From NCBI GenBank assembly GCA_022747635.1, contig JAKTNV010000003.1:27233830-27297829 (forward strand): a stretch of 64,000 nucleotides of DNA, given 5' to 3'. Positions within the stretch are counted from its first letter, which is position 1. Each line of letters begins with the position of its first letter. The notes beneath the pieces are model-generated. The model was not told the DNA's origin. It worked only from the letters and a program-made list of their open reading frames with translations, and made no database searches. The position numbers and the translations under genes were made by a program. The DNA comes from Hetaerina americana (Eukaryota > Arthropoda > Insecta > Odonata > Calopterygidae). Below, in pieces: positions 1-12,100 of the stretch.

Positions 1-3000
1 CCATATGCTGATATAACCCCTACACCAGGTTGGTAAGACCTTATACCACCAAGAGGAGGGGTGGCAAAAGGACCAGGAGTGCTGATAGGATGCTTTTCCA
101 CTTGAAGAGCACTCATCACAACTGTTTCCCGGTTATGATACCTGTCAGAGAGGGTGGATGAAGAATATGAACTTGAAAGCACTGCATGCATAGAGGTCTT
201 ATGAAGCAGCTCATTCTGGAAAATATCACCACTCTGGAGTAAATCTGTGACCCTTAAAATGAGGGTTTAAAGGTCAAAAGGTAATTAATATTTCAGATTT
301 TACAAGCCCTAATATTAATTAAAATTCACATTTTTTGAAGAGTTTATTATGAATTAAAATACAGCATCTCCTAAAACTCAAGAATTTAAAATACTACATT
401 TTATTTCTTTTTGTTAATGCATACAAACACACTTTCCCTAAAGAAATGTTAGTGAATTAGAGATTATATTTTGATGCCATATACTAATGCATGTAAATGG
501 AATTTGCTTCCTCCAATGAAGTATACCACATGCAAAATTACTGCTATACCATGAGATAATATTGTTAGGTATCTTGAAATGGTGGAGGTAGACAAAAAAT
601 TAATTTTACCCAAAACTTATACTATTCAACAAATGACAGCCAAGATGTTAACCTAATTCAGTGTAAAATGGTTTCACAAACATTTTTGCACTTCTATGAT
701 ATCACATTAATTGGTAAATATCAATCTTAACTGTTATAAATGTGTAACACATTACTAAAAGTAAGGTTACAAACTTAAGTGAATTGAATTGTGATTGATT
801 CTTGCCACACTCCTCAAGTGTGGGACTTGCAAAGGAACATTAGAGCAAAACTTAAACTAATTGTTAACACAAGGAAAAGCAAATTAGAGTGATTAATGGG
901 CAAATGTAGCCGTATCTAGCAAACTTTCAAAGGAAACTCAATTCCTAGTTATACTTATTCATGAAAATATTTAGGAGATATTGTAGATTTTATTTTACCT
1001 GGCTCCTCCCTTTTCCTGTTTTCTGCTTCAATTTTGGGTAATGACTTACCCTATTATGAATATTTAACATTTCAGCTCTGTCCATTATTATTATTAACTA
1101 ATGATGATTTTTACCCAATATGCATCTTCAATGTGGAGTTGAACTATACTTTCCCAAAGGTTACCAACATATCCCATCCTAAGAGAAAACATTATTTTTG
1201 GGTTAACTAAAGATTTTTATGAATGAGACTTAAACCTCTAACATTTAATCATAGCTGCTGCAACCAGGCCTTAGGAAAAGTCTTGTCAACTGGCAGATTT
1301 TGTGTTAAAAAGTAGAAATGGAAAAAGATTCACATTGCATTCTGCTGATAAGCATCATATAAACAGCAAAAGGTTATATACACAAAATCACAGTCTGGTT
1401 GTCTTTGATGATTTCTTAAGCACATACATACAATAAGATAAATATTAAAACAAATTAATTTTACTAGATATCTTTGCTCAACACCAAATCAAGCACACTG
1501 ATAAACACAGTCGAAACAGTTAGCTGGTGACCCGCCAACACAGGCATACAGCTCTTGGGAAAAACCATATGGATGGGGTTAGGGCATAGAGGCACCACAA
1601 ACAATAATTGCTGACACTGAATAATGTCACAGTCTGTTTATGAAGGAGAATAAATAAGGAGTTAAGGTAAGGGAGCCATAGGAGAAACCAAGGAAGAAAC
1701 ACACTTCCAATAAGCTAGATTCAATAGACACCAAACATGAGCATAACACAGAGTGTAAAAATATGCAATAGTATTCTATGCATAATAATAGATTCTATGA
1801 CTGGACGTGCTATAGAAACACGTATAAAAGAACACCGAACATCAGTAAAAAACAAACAATGGAAAACATCAGCCATTGCGGAGCACATCATGTCGGAGCC
1901 AGGACATAAAATAGACTTCGACAACACGAAAGTCCTAGCGAAGAAACAACATCTCTACTTCCCTAGGCTAATTCGTGAGTCTATTGAAATAGCGAAACGG
2001 CCACGGAATTTCAACCGAGACGACGGCTTCCACCTGCCAGATACCTGGAAACACTTTTTGAGTGGGGGGGAAAGTCACCAACGGTCAAAAAGAGAAAGGC
2101 AACCTACCACCCCCACCCATACCCCCCCTCCCCAACACATAAACATCAACGCCCGTTAACGGTCAAAAAGTGAAAGGACCGAGAACCGGGTATAAATACC
2201 GGCGGATCAGCTAGCATAAAATTACTTCGCTCCTGAAGACGCTCCCTGCAACAGGAGAGAAACGTTGAGTCAAAAATGTCTCTCACGCAGTCCAGCCCGA
2301 GAACTACCTCTGCATCTCTCAACAGCTGCGAAAGCCTACGATCTACATATCATCCAAAGTTTGGAAATTCATCTACCTGAACAATACCAATTCAAGAATA
2401 TCAACCAAGCCAAATATCAAATGATAGACATGGGAGAAAAGAGATAAATATTAAAAGTTTAAGTCTGATGAGACTGAAAGATGATACTAGAATGAGAAAA
2501 CCATCACTTAATTTAAAAGGCAGAAGATATCTTTCACCACTACCATTGTCAGCTTCCCAATGAGTTCGATTGAGTTGGATATACCACTATTCTGGAGAAC
2601 TAGTATATATTCCATGAATCACTATCAACTCAAGCAAAAGTCAACTTTTATTTTCAATGCAATGATATTAGTTCCCTGAATAACAAGTTTTTGCTAGGAC
2701 CATACACCAAGACCAAACCAACTCATTGGTGAACCAGGTTGAAACTCCAGCTACCAGAAGAGAATTCACATTATTCTAATAATGTTGCATGGAAAGATTT
2801 ATTGAACATCAAGTTGACTGGAATTTGACAGCTATGGAAGTTTACTAAAAAGAAAGTAGTGGCAGTTACTCTTGCTACATTGATATCTTTAATGCCAGAG
2901 CTAAAAAGTTACAGAAAAGAAACCAAGGAAGTACACCATCACGGTCATGATATATTAGAGTTGTTCATATGTACTATAATTCTTTTGTATTTATGAACAA

Positions 3001-5912
3001 AAACAATAAATTTTGTTTCAATGCTTCATACTCTAATGCTAAAAAATTGAAACCAAACTATCACATCTATTTCAATGTTGACTCCTAATTTATTTCTCAT
3101 TCTGTCAATAAATTCAACCCCTCTTTACCATGTGAAGCTCAGCCTTCAAGATACTTTACCACAATGTGTATTAAAGACCAAAACTCAATACTCTGAATAT
3201 CTGTGATTAGGCACCAAGACTTATTTAAAAAACACTCAAATACTTTCCCATACCTTCTGCAGTTCCCAAGTCATCTAAAGAATCGTACTGCTTAGTGTTT
3301 CCCAGAAAGATTTCAACAGCATTACTCAGGATTTCAACTAGGAATGCATCAATCTGTAGCCACTCTACACACTATGCTACCACACTTCTGTTTCGAGTTA
3401 AAACTAGTTTAAAATAAGATCTTGTACTTATTTATCTCCATAATTCCTCATCATTGTCAAAAGGAAACAAAATTTATATACATAAAGAGGTATACACTGG
3501 GTCTGTCCAAACAAAAAGCAGTGTTTTCCAATGTCTTTTCAACTCAAAAGGTATTATCCACTAAGAGTTTGTGCCTCAGAGGGACAGACAGTGAACCGTA
3601 ACTTTTACGTGGAATTCATCAAAAGGCTGCAGAAAAGAGTGAAACACATCAGGAAGGTCAAGATTTTTGCCAACTGGGGACTCAACCATGACAGTGCACT
3701 ATCCCAAATGGCTTTCCTTGTGATTGAGTACCAGACCAAGAATAAGGTGGCAATGCTGCCCCAGCTGTCCTACAGCCCTGATGTAGCTACTCCGCACTTA
3801 TTGTTCCCAAAAATAAAAAGGAACTTAAAAGACAACCATTTTGGAGCAATGGATAAAGTCAAAAAGGCCATGACATGTTCCCGTCGATGCCTTCCAGGAA
3901 GCATACCAAAATAGGACGAGGTACTGACATCAGTGAGTCAACACACAAGGGTGCTATTTTGAAGAATTAAGATTAAATGGACAAAGTGAGGAACGATGAA
4001 GTATATAGAAGAGGAAAGGACCAAATGGAGAGCTGCTCTACGGCAAAGAAGAACTAGCTGAATTGGACATACCTTGAGGCACAATGGATTAGTTGGAAGC
4101 ATAATAGAAGAAAAAATTGAAGGAAAGATTCTACAAGGAAGGCCAAGAGACAAGTACATAGGGCAATTTAAGTAGAACATAAAACAGGGAACCTATCAGA
4201 GGGTGAGGGAATTAACACTAAATAGGGAAGAATGGAGGGCTGCAGTAAACCAATCTCAGGATTGAAATAATGATGATGGTGATATTAATTTACACTTTGA
4301 TCTGGAATAAATTTTTCCCTGGATTTATTCTACTTATTTTTGGGACACACCCTGTATGTTTAATATTTTGATCTGAAGGTCAGACTAAGAATGGGGGAAA
4401 GAACATCTATATATGTATTAGCATGACTGTGCAATATTTGAGCATGGCATTTCATCAAGGCATGTGAATATGAGTTCACTTTAAAAAGTTGGATCAAATT
4501 AAAAGAGAGAGAACCATTAATGCAAGAAATTGGAGGCAAAAATATTGTATGACAGCATCAAACTTTAAAGCAATGTAAGCCCGTGAAGGTAGGTGCCTGG
4601 TGAAAATGATCAACAGCATTAAATAGGGTTAATCAGTATGAATCAATTTCGGAAGAACTGAAAGAAAGGCTCAATTCCAATCATTACCTTTCAAAATTAA
4701 ATAAATGAAATTGGAAACTAATTCAGGCTTCATTTTCGGATGAAACATGATGCAACATTCATTTTTATTTCTCTGGAAAAGTATTCATTATAATAATGCG
4801 AGTACATACATTACAACCTACACAAGCATGCATGGAATATTGTGATTATACTTCTAGTACATTCACTGATATTCCTGTTCAATACATAGGAAATTAGTAA
4901 AAGAATCACAGTCAACTGCATTATTCACTTAGTCTGGGAGTAATGCAGGCTGGAATTTATTCACACTTTTCAGGCGGTGCATACATTTTACATTTCTCGT
5001 TTAAATTATTAAAACTCATCAGAATGGTTGTTCCATGGCAAACTCAAAACATTAAATACACACTTATACTTCATTATTGAACTATACACATATGAAATTA
5101 CTTTTTACTAAATCATTAAAAGATTTAATCTAATCCTATTCTCGTGTGATTGCATTTCTCTTAATAGGTAAAAATTTCAAATTATAGTGTGGTTAATAAT
5201 TAACTTAGTGAAATATTAAAAAGTTGAATGACAAGTCGGAGCTATAATCTATCACGTCTCCACAATAAGTTTTAGGTCACGCTGAAGTAACTTACTTCTT
5301 TAAGAGTGCTCGGATGTGAGTCTCGCCAACAGTCGGAAACATGGCACTTATTTTTGCCACAGACTGCTCCGTATCATGACTAAGGGTAGTTTCAGTGTGA
5401 TACGATAATGGTGGTGGTCCATAACTAGGCATAGGATGAAGAGGAACGTATGCTCTACTTGGGATCGGGCTAGGTCGCATGTTGGTAAGATCCTGAAATA
5501 AGACAACAAATTATCTTGTTGACTATTGTGGCATAAAATATGGCTAAGGAAAGAATTAGGCAACAAATATATAAAATTGTTAGCCTCTCAAAAATGGCCA
5601 TTCAAAAACACACCTGAAGTGGAATTGCATCGTAAGGAAGAGCTGTGTGCTGCGGAGTAGTTTGAATCATCTGCGGAGTTGTCTGAATATATGACCGGTA
5701 TCTAAGCCTTGGATCTTCCCAGGTCGTAGTTTGAGTAAAATGATTGATGAAGTAGCTAAAAAGAATCATTTTGGCACATTTAATTAACCTAATAATTTAG
5801 TATAATTTATGAACTAGCTATTGTGCATTCAAACTTACTATCGTCCTGATCTCTGGTCGAATTTGCACTCCCATCCCGAAGGCAGAGTGGCAGATGGTAT
5901 AGGTTCAGACAT
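1..5912 (-). CDS. WW-CUE domain protein, 5' part (four exons, continues past left edge)
   Basis: Coding exons on the minus strand are 5912-5839, 5755-5614, 5492-5296 and 141-1; all junctions have GT donors and AG acceptors and the frame stays open. Residues 10-41 form a classic WW domain: LPSGW at 10-14, GRYYFINH at 23-30, and TTTWEDPR at 34-41, with both signature Trp and the Pro. WW domains bind proline-rich partners. Residues about 118-158 look like a CUE ubiquitin-binding domain, with MFPTV at 123-127 and LLKKYHN across the last junction. The linker is rich in Pro, Ser and Tyr (PSYGPPPLSY). The start is the first ATG before the WW domain. The junction across the 5.15-kb third intron rebuilds an uninterrupted CUE helix, which supports the distant exon. 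I do not recognise the family by name. An adaptor linking a proline-rich partner to ubiquitin is inference from the domains. The C-terminus lies outside the window. Confidence 0.8.
1737..2440 (+). mobile_element. Penelope-like retroelement, 5'-truncated 3' end (GIY-YIG region)
   Basis: The open frame 1737-2159 encodes the C-terminal endonuclease region typical of Penelope-like elements. It has TGRAIETRIKEH, then AIAEH, and a long block with RLIRESIEIAKRPRNFN and a DTWK motif near the end. The GIY-YIG core just upstream is degraded, and the reverse transcriptase is absent, so this is a 5'-truncated copy. Downstream at 2233-2271 lies a hairpin with hammerhead-like core bases, as reported for ends of this retroelement class. 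The region is CpG-rich compared with the surrounding intron, which suggests a fairly recent insertion. Boundaries are approximate. The element sits in sense orientation to UCHL5 and antisense to its host gene. Confidence 0.75.
2231..2272 (+). ncRNA. Hammerhead-like ribozyme motif in Penelope-like element
   Basis: CTGAAGA (2233-2239), one unpaired C, a stem CTCC/GGAG (2242-2245 with 2254-2257) closed by an 8-base loop, one mismatch, then GAAA (2259-2262). CGTTGAG follows, with a GTC at 2269-2271 where cleavage would fall. Stem III could be two base pairs (A-U, C-G) around GTTGA. The hammerhead core is normally CTGATGA...GAAA, so the A at the fifth position is a deviation. Its place behind a Penelope-like endonuclease frame fits published hammerheads in this retroelement group. 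Activity is not established. Confidence 0.45.
3495..4354 (+). mobile_element. Decayed mariner element, interrupted by a LINE tail
   Basis: Ends resemble each other in inverted orientation: a GGGTCTGTCC block near 3499 and GGGACACACCC at 4342-4352 (reverse complement GGGTGTGTCCC), with TA flanks. Frame 3531-3914 matches the C-terminal half of a mariner transposase: QTVNRNFYVEFIKRLQKRV, then NWGLNHDSALSQ in place of the usual DNAP-H motif, then SYSPDVATPHLLFPKIK where the final catalytic Asp of SPDLAPCDFFLF has been lost. The N-terminal half is missing. The element is dead. A separate LINE 3' tail (3936-4285) lies inside it, so the mariner is the older insertion. Confidence 0.7.
3936..4285 (+). 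mobile_element. LINE 3'-terminal fragment nested in mariner
   Basis: Several frames together give the familiar C-terminal tail of an endonuclease/reverse-transcriptase LINE: VRNDEVYRRGKDQ, then EEKIEGKILQGRPRDKYI, then TLNREEWRAAVNQ, followed by an AAATAATGATGATGG-type simple tail. Stops and frameshifts break it. It interrupts the end of a mariner transposase frame. Related tails occur at 18620-19140 and 24400-24915. Confidence 0.6.
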
Positions 5913-6427
5913 TTTTTGGCTGGTCAAAAATCCACCGAAAGGTCTACGAACTTCAACTGCCCAATTCCCTACTTGCCATTTGGAAAATAAAGAATATCGA
6001 AATACATTGAAATTATTGTTATCAATCATACTTTAAATTCTTCTCCCATCATCACAACACCCATAAGATATGAATGCGTACCCTAATAAGAATACATTAA
6101 TCATCACCATACAACATTTAGAGATATTCTCTTCATGAATTGGAAAATAAATTACAACATTGCCACAAATTTCAATTCAATTCCACATCGAATTCATTAT
6201 TATCTCGAATACACGCTTCAAAATCAAATATCCATTATAATGAAAGAGAATAAATGTAATTATTTCTTACTTAACCAACATTTCACGGAAAATCCGATTA
6301 TTTACTTCATACTCAACATTGGCGTTAGAGACATTACGGAAATCCGCAGTCATATAATGAATTACGCATTTCCCAGCTTTCCTAGAGTGCGCTTCGTTTT
6401 GTTGATCGGTTTTCGTTGACAAGAAAG
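5913..6427. promoter_or_regulatory. Head-to-head intergenic region between WW-CUE gene and UCHL5
   Basis: About 515 bp separate the two start codons, which point away from each other. The stretch must contain both 5' UTRs and both promoters, so a shared bidirectional promoter is likely by position. I see no clear TATA box at a sensible distance from either ATG. Small open frames here (for example 6135-6419) have no recognisable content. Confidence 0.5.
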
Positions 6428-9153
6428 ATGGCGGATACCGCTGGAAATTGGTGTCTCATCGAGAGTGACCCTGGAGTTTTCACAGAATTAATAAAGGAAT
6501 TTGGTGAGTCTATTTGCATTAACCAACCGTTCAATTTCTAATTGTTTTTAATTTAGTTTAGCTTTCCCTACATCTGTCACACAATTATTAGTTTAACTTG
6601 CCGGTGTTTTGTGGTTAACATAGGTGTAAAAGGTGTCCAAGTAGAAGAAATATGGAGCTTGGACGCTGAACAATTTGCAAACTTGAAGTAAGCGAATAAT
6701 TTGTTCATTAATTTTCTCAGTAAAATGTATTAGCTACAGTATCCATCTTCACTATTGCAACTTCTCCCTTCACTTTTAGACCAATCCATGGATTAATATT
6801 CCTTTTTAAATGGGTGCAAGATGACGAGATTTCAGGGTCTATCGTTCAAGATAATCGGTTGGAAAAAATTTTCTTCGCCAAACAAGTAAGTACCACTCTT
6901 TATCTTTCGGAATTCTTGTTTGGTATATTTCTATTTATTTTTTCTTTTCAAAGGTCATCAATAATGCCTGCGCCACCCAGGCTATCCTTAGTATACTTTT
7001 GAATGCAAAACATCCAGATATACAACTTGGATCTACCTTAACTGAGTTTAAGGAATTTTGCCAGACTTTCGATGCAAACATGAAAGGTCTCACATTGAGT
7101 AATTCGCAAGTCATCCGCTCGGTCCACAATTCGTTCGCGCGGTAATTAAACTTTCTTTAAGATATTTTACCATAAGCACACTCTTTAATCACATTTTTTT
7201 CAATGGCATTTTCTCTTTGCAGGCAAACATTATTTGAAATAGAATCAAAAATGGCTTCAAAAGGTGAAGAAGTATATCATTTTGTGGGATATATTCCAAT
7301 CGATGGCAGGTTGTATGAATTGGATGGATTGAAAGATGGGCCAATAGATTTAGGCGCCATATCTCAAGACTCAGATTGGCTGGATGTCGTGAGGCCGATT
7401 ATTGAGAAGCGTATTAAGAAGTATGATAATCTTGTGCTAGAAAGGTAGTCGTTTGCCACGATGCCTATTAATTAGTAATATTTCGTTGTTCTAGGTACAG
7501 TGAAGGAGAAATACATTTCAATTTGATGGCGATTGTATCTGACAGAAAACTAAACTATGAAAAAAGGATTCAAACCATACAAAAGCAAATGGAGGTAAAT
7601 ATAAATTGATATGTATTGAATTCTTTCCTGCAGACTCCTTCCTTAACCCATTAGGGAAAGCAGCAAGCCAAGACAGCTTTCAAATTAAGTGCATTAACCA
7701 TGCCATTGCACCGTCTTGGGTGTGAATAAGAGAAGCATGCTGTATAGCAAATGATTTTCACTAAGTCGGTCTTCAACTAAGCCAATAATATGGGAGTTGG
7801 TGTTGCAAGTGCTTGTGCCTACTGCTTGTTGGATTTTTTCTGTGGATTCATGAAGGAAGTTCTCATCATAAGTACCTCTGTCTTGGAATCAAATATCGAA
7901 CGCTTGCTGGAGGAGTTTCCTTTAAGGATAATGATGTTATAATTCATATTATTAGCCCATTCTTTTTGCACTTATCCCGAACTTTTTTGACAATTTGGTC
8001 CAAAAAGTGAAGGTCATAAGAGTAATAATTTGATAATGGGTTCTTAGTCTTTGAATGCCAGTGACCTATTAATCACGTTTGAATTTCATTTTATAATTCT
8101 GTCATTATTTGTCGCCACGCCTCAAAGTTTCTTACAAGTGAGGTAGGCAATATTCTTTCAATTATCACCGACAAAGGATATCGGAAGATCCACCCAAATT
8201 TAGTCTGACCAATGACTTAAGGATTCCTTTTACTTTAAACTGTGATCATTAGGTGCCCTCTCTTCTAACAGTTGAGTCCTTGATTTCAGATTGATTCATT
8301 CATGACAATCTTGGCCCTATAAATACAAATTAGTTTCTTTCATAATTTCTCATGTGCATGGCTTCCTCACATTTAATTTTTGCCTGTTTATTTTTCTGTA
8401 TATCTATTTTAAGTTCAAGCCTACTAATGGTTAGGGGTTAAATTAAGGTCTTGTTTGTGGAAGGCAGCCTCCAAAATAAACTTAAACACAGTAATCAACC
8501 CAAAGGTCTGTTTGTTAGGTGATGGTAGAGTTCACCCAGTACTTAGCCCAATGGCATGTGAAATTCACACACCAGGGTAGGGGGGCCAGTTCCTTTCCCT
8601 GAGCCTCCAAAATATGTAATGTTAAATATTCTTCAAAATTTTGGAGCACTGTTGAAGTTAAAATTATAATACATTATAAAACAGGCTTTGAAGTAAGCAA
8701 TTATGAAATTTCATGTCCATTTTAATTAATTGCTTGTAAAGTCTGATTACTAAAGTCACATGTGTTGTGGCTAACTATGCATTTTGATACATCATGAAAT
8801 AACCAGGAATGGTTTGAACAGTTACCCTTCTTTCTTTTTAATCTCTGTTCTTTAAATCTGTTATCTTGCCCTAATTTTTTATCTTTGTTTTTAATTCTCA
8901 TTTTTAGGATGGAGGAATGGAAACGGATGCTCAGCAAACTGAGTTGTCTAGATTGCGGATGTTAATTGATGAGGAAGAGGCAAAGATGAAATTGTATCGT
9001 ATAGAAAATATCAGGAGAAAACATAATTATCTTCCACTAATAGTGGAAATTCTAAAAATTTTAGCGAAGGAAGGTAAACTGCTACCATTATATGAGAAAG
9101 CAAAAGAAAAAGTTATAGAAAAAGAAACCAAGAAGAAAGTCAAAGCTCAGTGA
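6428..9153 (+). CDS. UCHL5: Ubiquitin C-terminal hydrolase L5 (UCH37)
   Basis: Cysteine protease that trims ubiquitin chains at the 19S proteasome (bound through RPN13) and also joins the INO80 complex in the nucleus. Seven exons: 6428-6503, 6624-6687, 6780-6885, 6954-7141, 7223-7444, 7495-7594, 8908-9153; 1,002 nt, 333 residues, against 329 in human. All introns are GT-AG. The catalytic triad falls at the same positions as in human: Cys88 in NNACATQAIL, His164 in YHFVGY, Asp179 in GRLYELDGL. The start gives MADTAGNWCLIESDPGVF, the usual N-terminus of this family. The ULD/C-terminal region has RYSEGEIHFNLMAIVSDRK (exon 6) and YRIENIRRKHNYLP (exon 7), ending in a Lys/Glu-rich tail as needed for RPN13 binding. 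No defects are seen, so it should be functional. It is divergent from the WW-CUE gene upstream. Confidence 0.95.
7595..8907 (+). other. UCHL5 intron 6
   Basis: The longest UCHL5 intron, 1.3 kb, between a GTAAAT donor and a TTTTTAG acceptor. It holds a reversed SINE copy (8488-8608). The rest is unremarkable AT-rich sequence. The frame at 7813-8010 is not recognisable. Confidence 0.75.
8488..8608 (-). mobile_element. SINE fragment, six-copy family (copy 1)
   Basis: Reverse strand matches the 3' half of a repeat found five more times here (21880, 33955, 40628, 50285, 53515). Shared landmarks on the minus strand are GGAACTGG, CACCCTGATATGTG-like and GTGAATTTCAC blocks, TTGGGC/GTACT, GGTGAACTCTACCATCACC, and a terminal hairpin of the type AACC...GGGTTGAT. 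The tRNA-like head is missing. Confidence 0.6.
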
Positions 9154-12100
9154 AGGACTGTTAACAATGAAATGTATCTTTCGGAGTTTTAACTGTATAA
9201 ATGTTTACTTTTTTGGAATATACTTTGAATTTCTCTGATAACTAATGTCTGTTTTATATCTCTTTAATGTGGTGTGTTTTCATTTGGTTAGTGAAGGTAA
9301 GAGGAAAATGTTTTAAAAAAACGAGTACATAGAAACAAAGTGAATAATCTTCTGCAATTTTTAGCTATTGCATTTTTAATGTGTGTGCATCTCAAGTTTG
9401 CTCAAAATTAATATTGCTTTGATCTAACGCTACCATTTATGAGTGAAATGGTATAGTGTGTGAACGCAAGTGGTCCAGTGGTTGATAGTTTGATTGATGA
9501 ACATATTTCAGCTTTGTATAGAAAGAATGTTAATTAGGTGTACTCATCTTGAGAAATCATGAACAGATCAAAGGGGATGAAGCTTTTATTTGCCCATTGA
9601 CCTATGAGCTTAACAGATACCTGAAGTTAGTAAGATTGCTTCTCACTTCTCGCATGGATGTAATCCTTTGGTTTTTGTTGTTTTCAATGCAAAATGACTT
9701 CAGCATTAAAGAGCATCTAAAATGACATTTTAATGCTATAACTGCCAGTGGATGTTAAGGTCTAAATATTGCTGTCATTATGTACACTTCAGCCACATCT
9801 AACATTAAATATGTATATCAATGAGGATAATCTTATGGAAAGTACTATTCTCATGAAAGATAATTAAAAAGAGTTTAAACTGGGTTTAACTTGTGTCTTC
9901 ACGAAATGAAGGTACCATTATAGTACCACATCACTGGAAAGTCTTGTGATCAAATCTGAATGATAAATCTCATTCATCAGTCACTGTGTATGAAAACATG
10001 GTTAACTCCAAGTGTTATAATTTTCCTAATCCACAGCATAAACCGTAAGTCCAATTTACCCCAGAACTTATTGATGTATATTTGAGTGTTCGTAGGGGTT
10101 TTAAGTAGCAGGTGTAATTTTTGGTTTAGGGAGTTCAAAGTGTATGGTTTGTGGAAGAATGGTTTAGAGAAGCATAAAAGAGTGAAATAAACAGCCCTTA
10201 CTGGTGAGGGTGACTCAACTGCGCTCCTTACTCATCCCCAAAATGTGGCTGAATGAGGCATCCCACTTTCCTCAAAATTGAGGTTCCTGATTGAATGGAG
10301 AAGAACTTGGTTATATTTTATAGTCATTTTTCAATGTAATGACCAAAGAAGAAATCAGTAGCTCGGCATGTTTCATTAGCTATCCATCCCACTTGTTTTA
10401 GATATGGTGTAACTGTGATGTCACGCTGTTGCTTGCGTAAACTTTAAGAGAGCTAAGGCCATTCCCCATGGGACTGGATTACCAACATGACTAATGCTAG
10501 AAGAGTTTGTGCTTGATTCTGGTGGGTAAATGTAAAGACATCTCTATCATTGACTCCTCTCTCTTGAGTTAAACTACTCAAGATTCTTTTTCTGTGATCA
10601 TGGTAAAGCCAGCACCTCAATAGGTTTTATTTATTATTAGTTTTATTCATACTGATTTTTTAATGTTCTGATGAATTGAAATTAGTTTGTTGTTTTTTCC
10701 TAATCCTAGCTTATATCTGTTTAAGGGTGCAGGAGGATATACTAATGGTATTCATCGATGTTTCCATGTCATAAAGTATGAATGGCCCATATTTTTTAGC
10801 AATGGACTGAAAAGTACCAGCAGAGGCAGATAGAAATACTGTGGTGGAGAAAAGTTTTCAATTGACATGGTGTGTTCACTCGATATATTTGATGCAACCA
10901 AAACTAGCTGAAATTTGTTGAGCAGTATAAATTCCAAATTGTATCATATTATATTCACATGGCTTCTTCTGGATCATGTTGACTGAAGAGTTTAAGGTAT
11001 ATGAAAGAAAGATATTACCCTCTTCTTGTAGCGTTGTAAAACCAACATTTTCCAGTCAAGTTTTTATAACAATGTTAGTAATCTATACTAACCGTAGATT
11101 TTTTCCTGTGTACACAATTTCATGCAAAAATGCAGGGTTTTGAATTATATTCATCTCGTGGAGTGAAATTAAGATTGATAGTTGAATTGTTAACATGTTG
11201 CATTTGCTAAATCTTAATTTTATGGTTTTCTTCAAAGTACCCTGAAGTTTAAGTTGATTTCTTGCAGGTATCATGGCTATGAAAGGTATGAGTTTACAAG
11301 TTAAATATAGCCCATCCTGTTGTTGCTCATCAAAATGAAGCTAAATTGACACATTTCAGGGAATGTAATGGAGTAGACTTTACTCAATTAACAACTTCAT
11401 GGACTACTATATGAATAAAGAACTTTTATAAATGGGTATATAGTCATCAATTTGCCTATGAATATCATTCGTTCATCCTAGTGGTTTAATCTGAGCTATC
11501 AGCTTTTGGAAGTGTGGTTTTCATGGGAGAAAGCAACTCCAGATTTGATTTGATCAAGTCATTTTACTGTTGCCTACTGGAGTTTTCTTAACTTATTTAC
11601 CAGAAGTCCATCAATATTTAGAGAAGCAAATAATTCCTAATGTCTATTAAATGAGTGGAAAAAGATTTCCTATTTTACCACCCTGTCATTTTTCCTTCCT
11701 ATTAATCCTAGCACACCCCACTAGTGGTGAATGGCTGTGGGATTGAAGAAAGGAGGAATCCAATGCCTAGAAAAAATATTTCTGTGGACTTCTCTTTTGA
11801 CCACCTGCACTGCAACCCATGCTGTTATTTACAAGCTATGAGCTGCAAGTTTTCAACAGTGGAAAGAGGGTTCCACACAAATATTTCTTCCAAGGAATGA
11901 ATTCTGCACCATTACTGCTTCAGAGCCCCCTCTTATTAGGTTACTTGTGCCACACCATGTGCACTCGGTAATATGATTATACAGAATATCCTACTTGATT
12001 TTGGCACTTACGAATCTGAGAATTCTATATAGTTGTACATAAATCTTTGAGTAATAACTCAGTTATGGAAGTTAATAGCTGGCACTGATCTTTGGCTTCT

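Larger units (their letters stand above)
142..5295 (-). other. Third intron of the WW-CUE gene, filled with transposon remnants
   Basis: This 5.15-kb intron splits the CUE domain codon for Lys138. It carries a Penelope-like fragment (1737-2440) and a mariner remnant interrupted by a LINE tail (3495-4354). The remainder (142-1736, 2441-3494, 4355-5295) is AT-rich and holds nothing I can identify. Short open frames near 1520-1702 and 1721-1927 lie antisense to or outside recognisable coding and have no protein-like composition. Confidence 0.7.
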
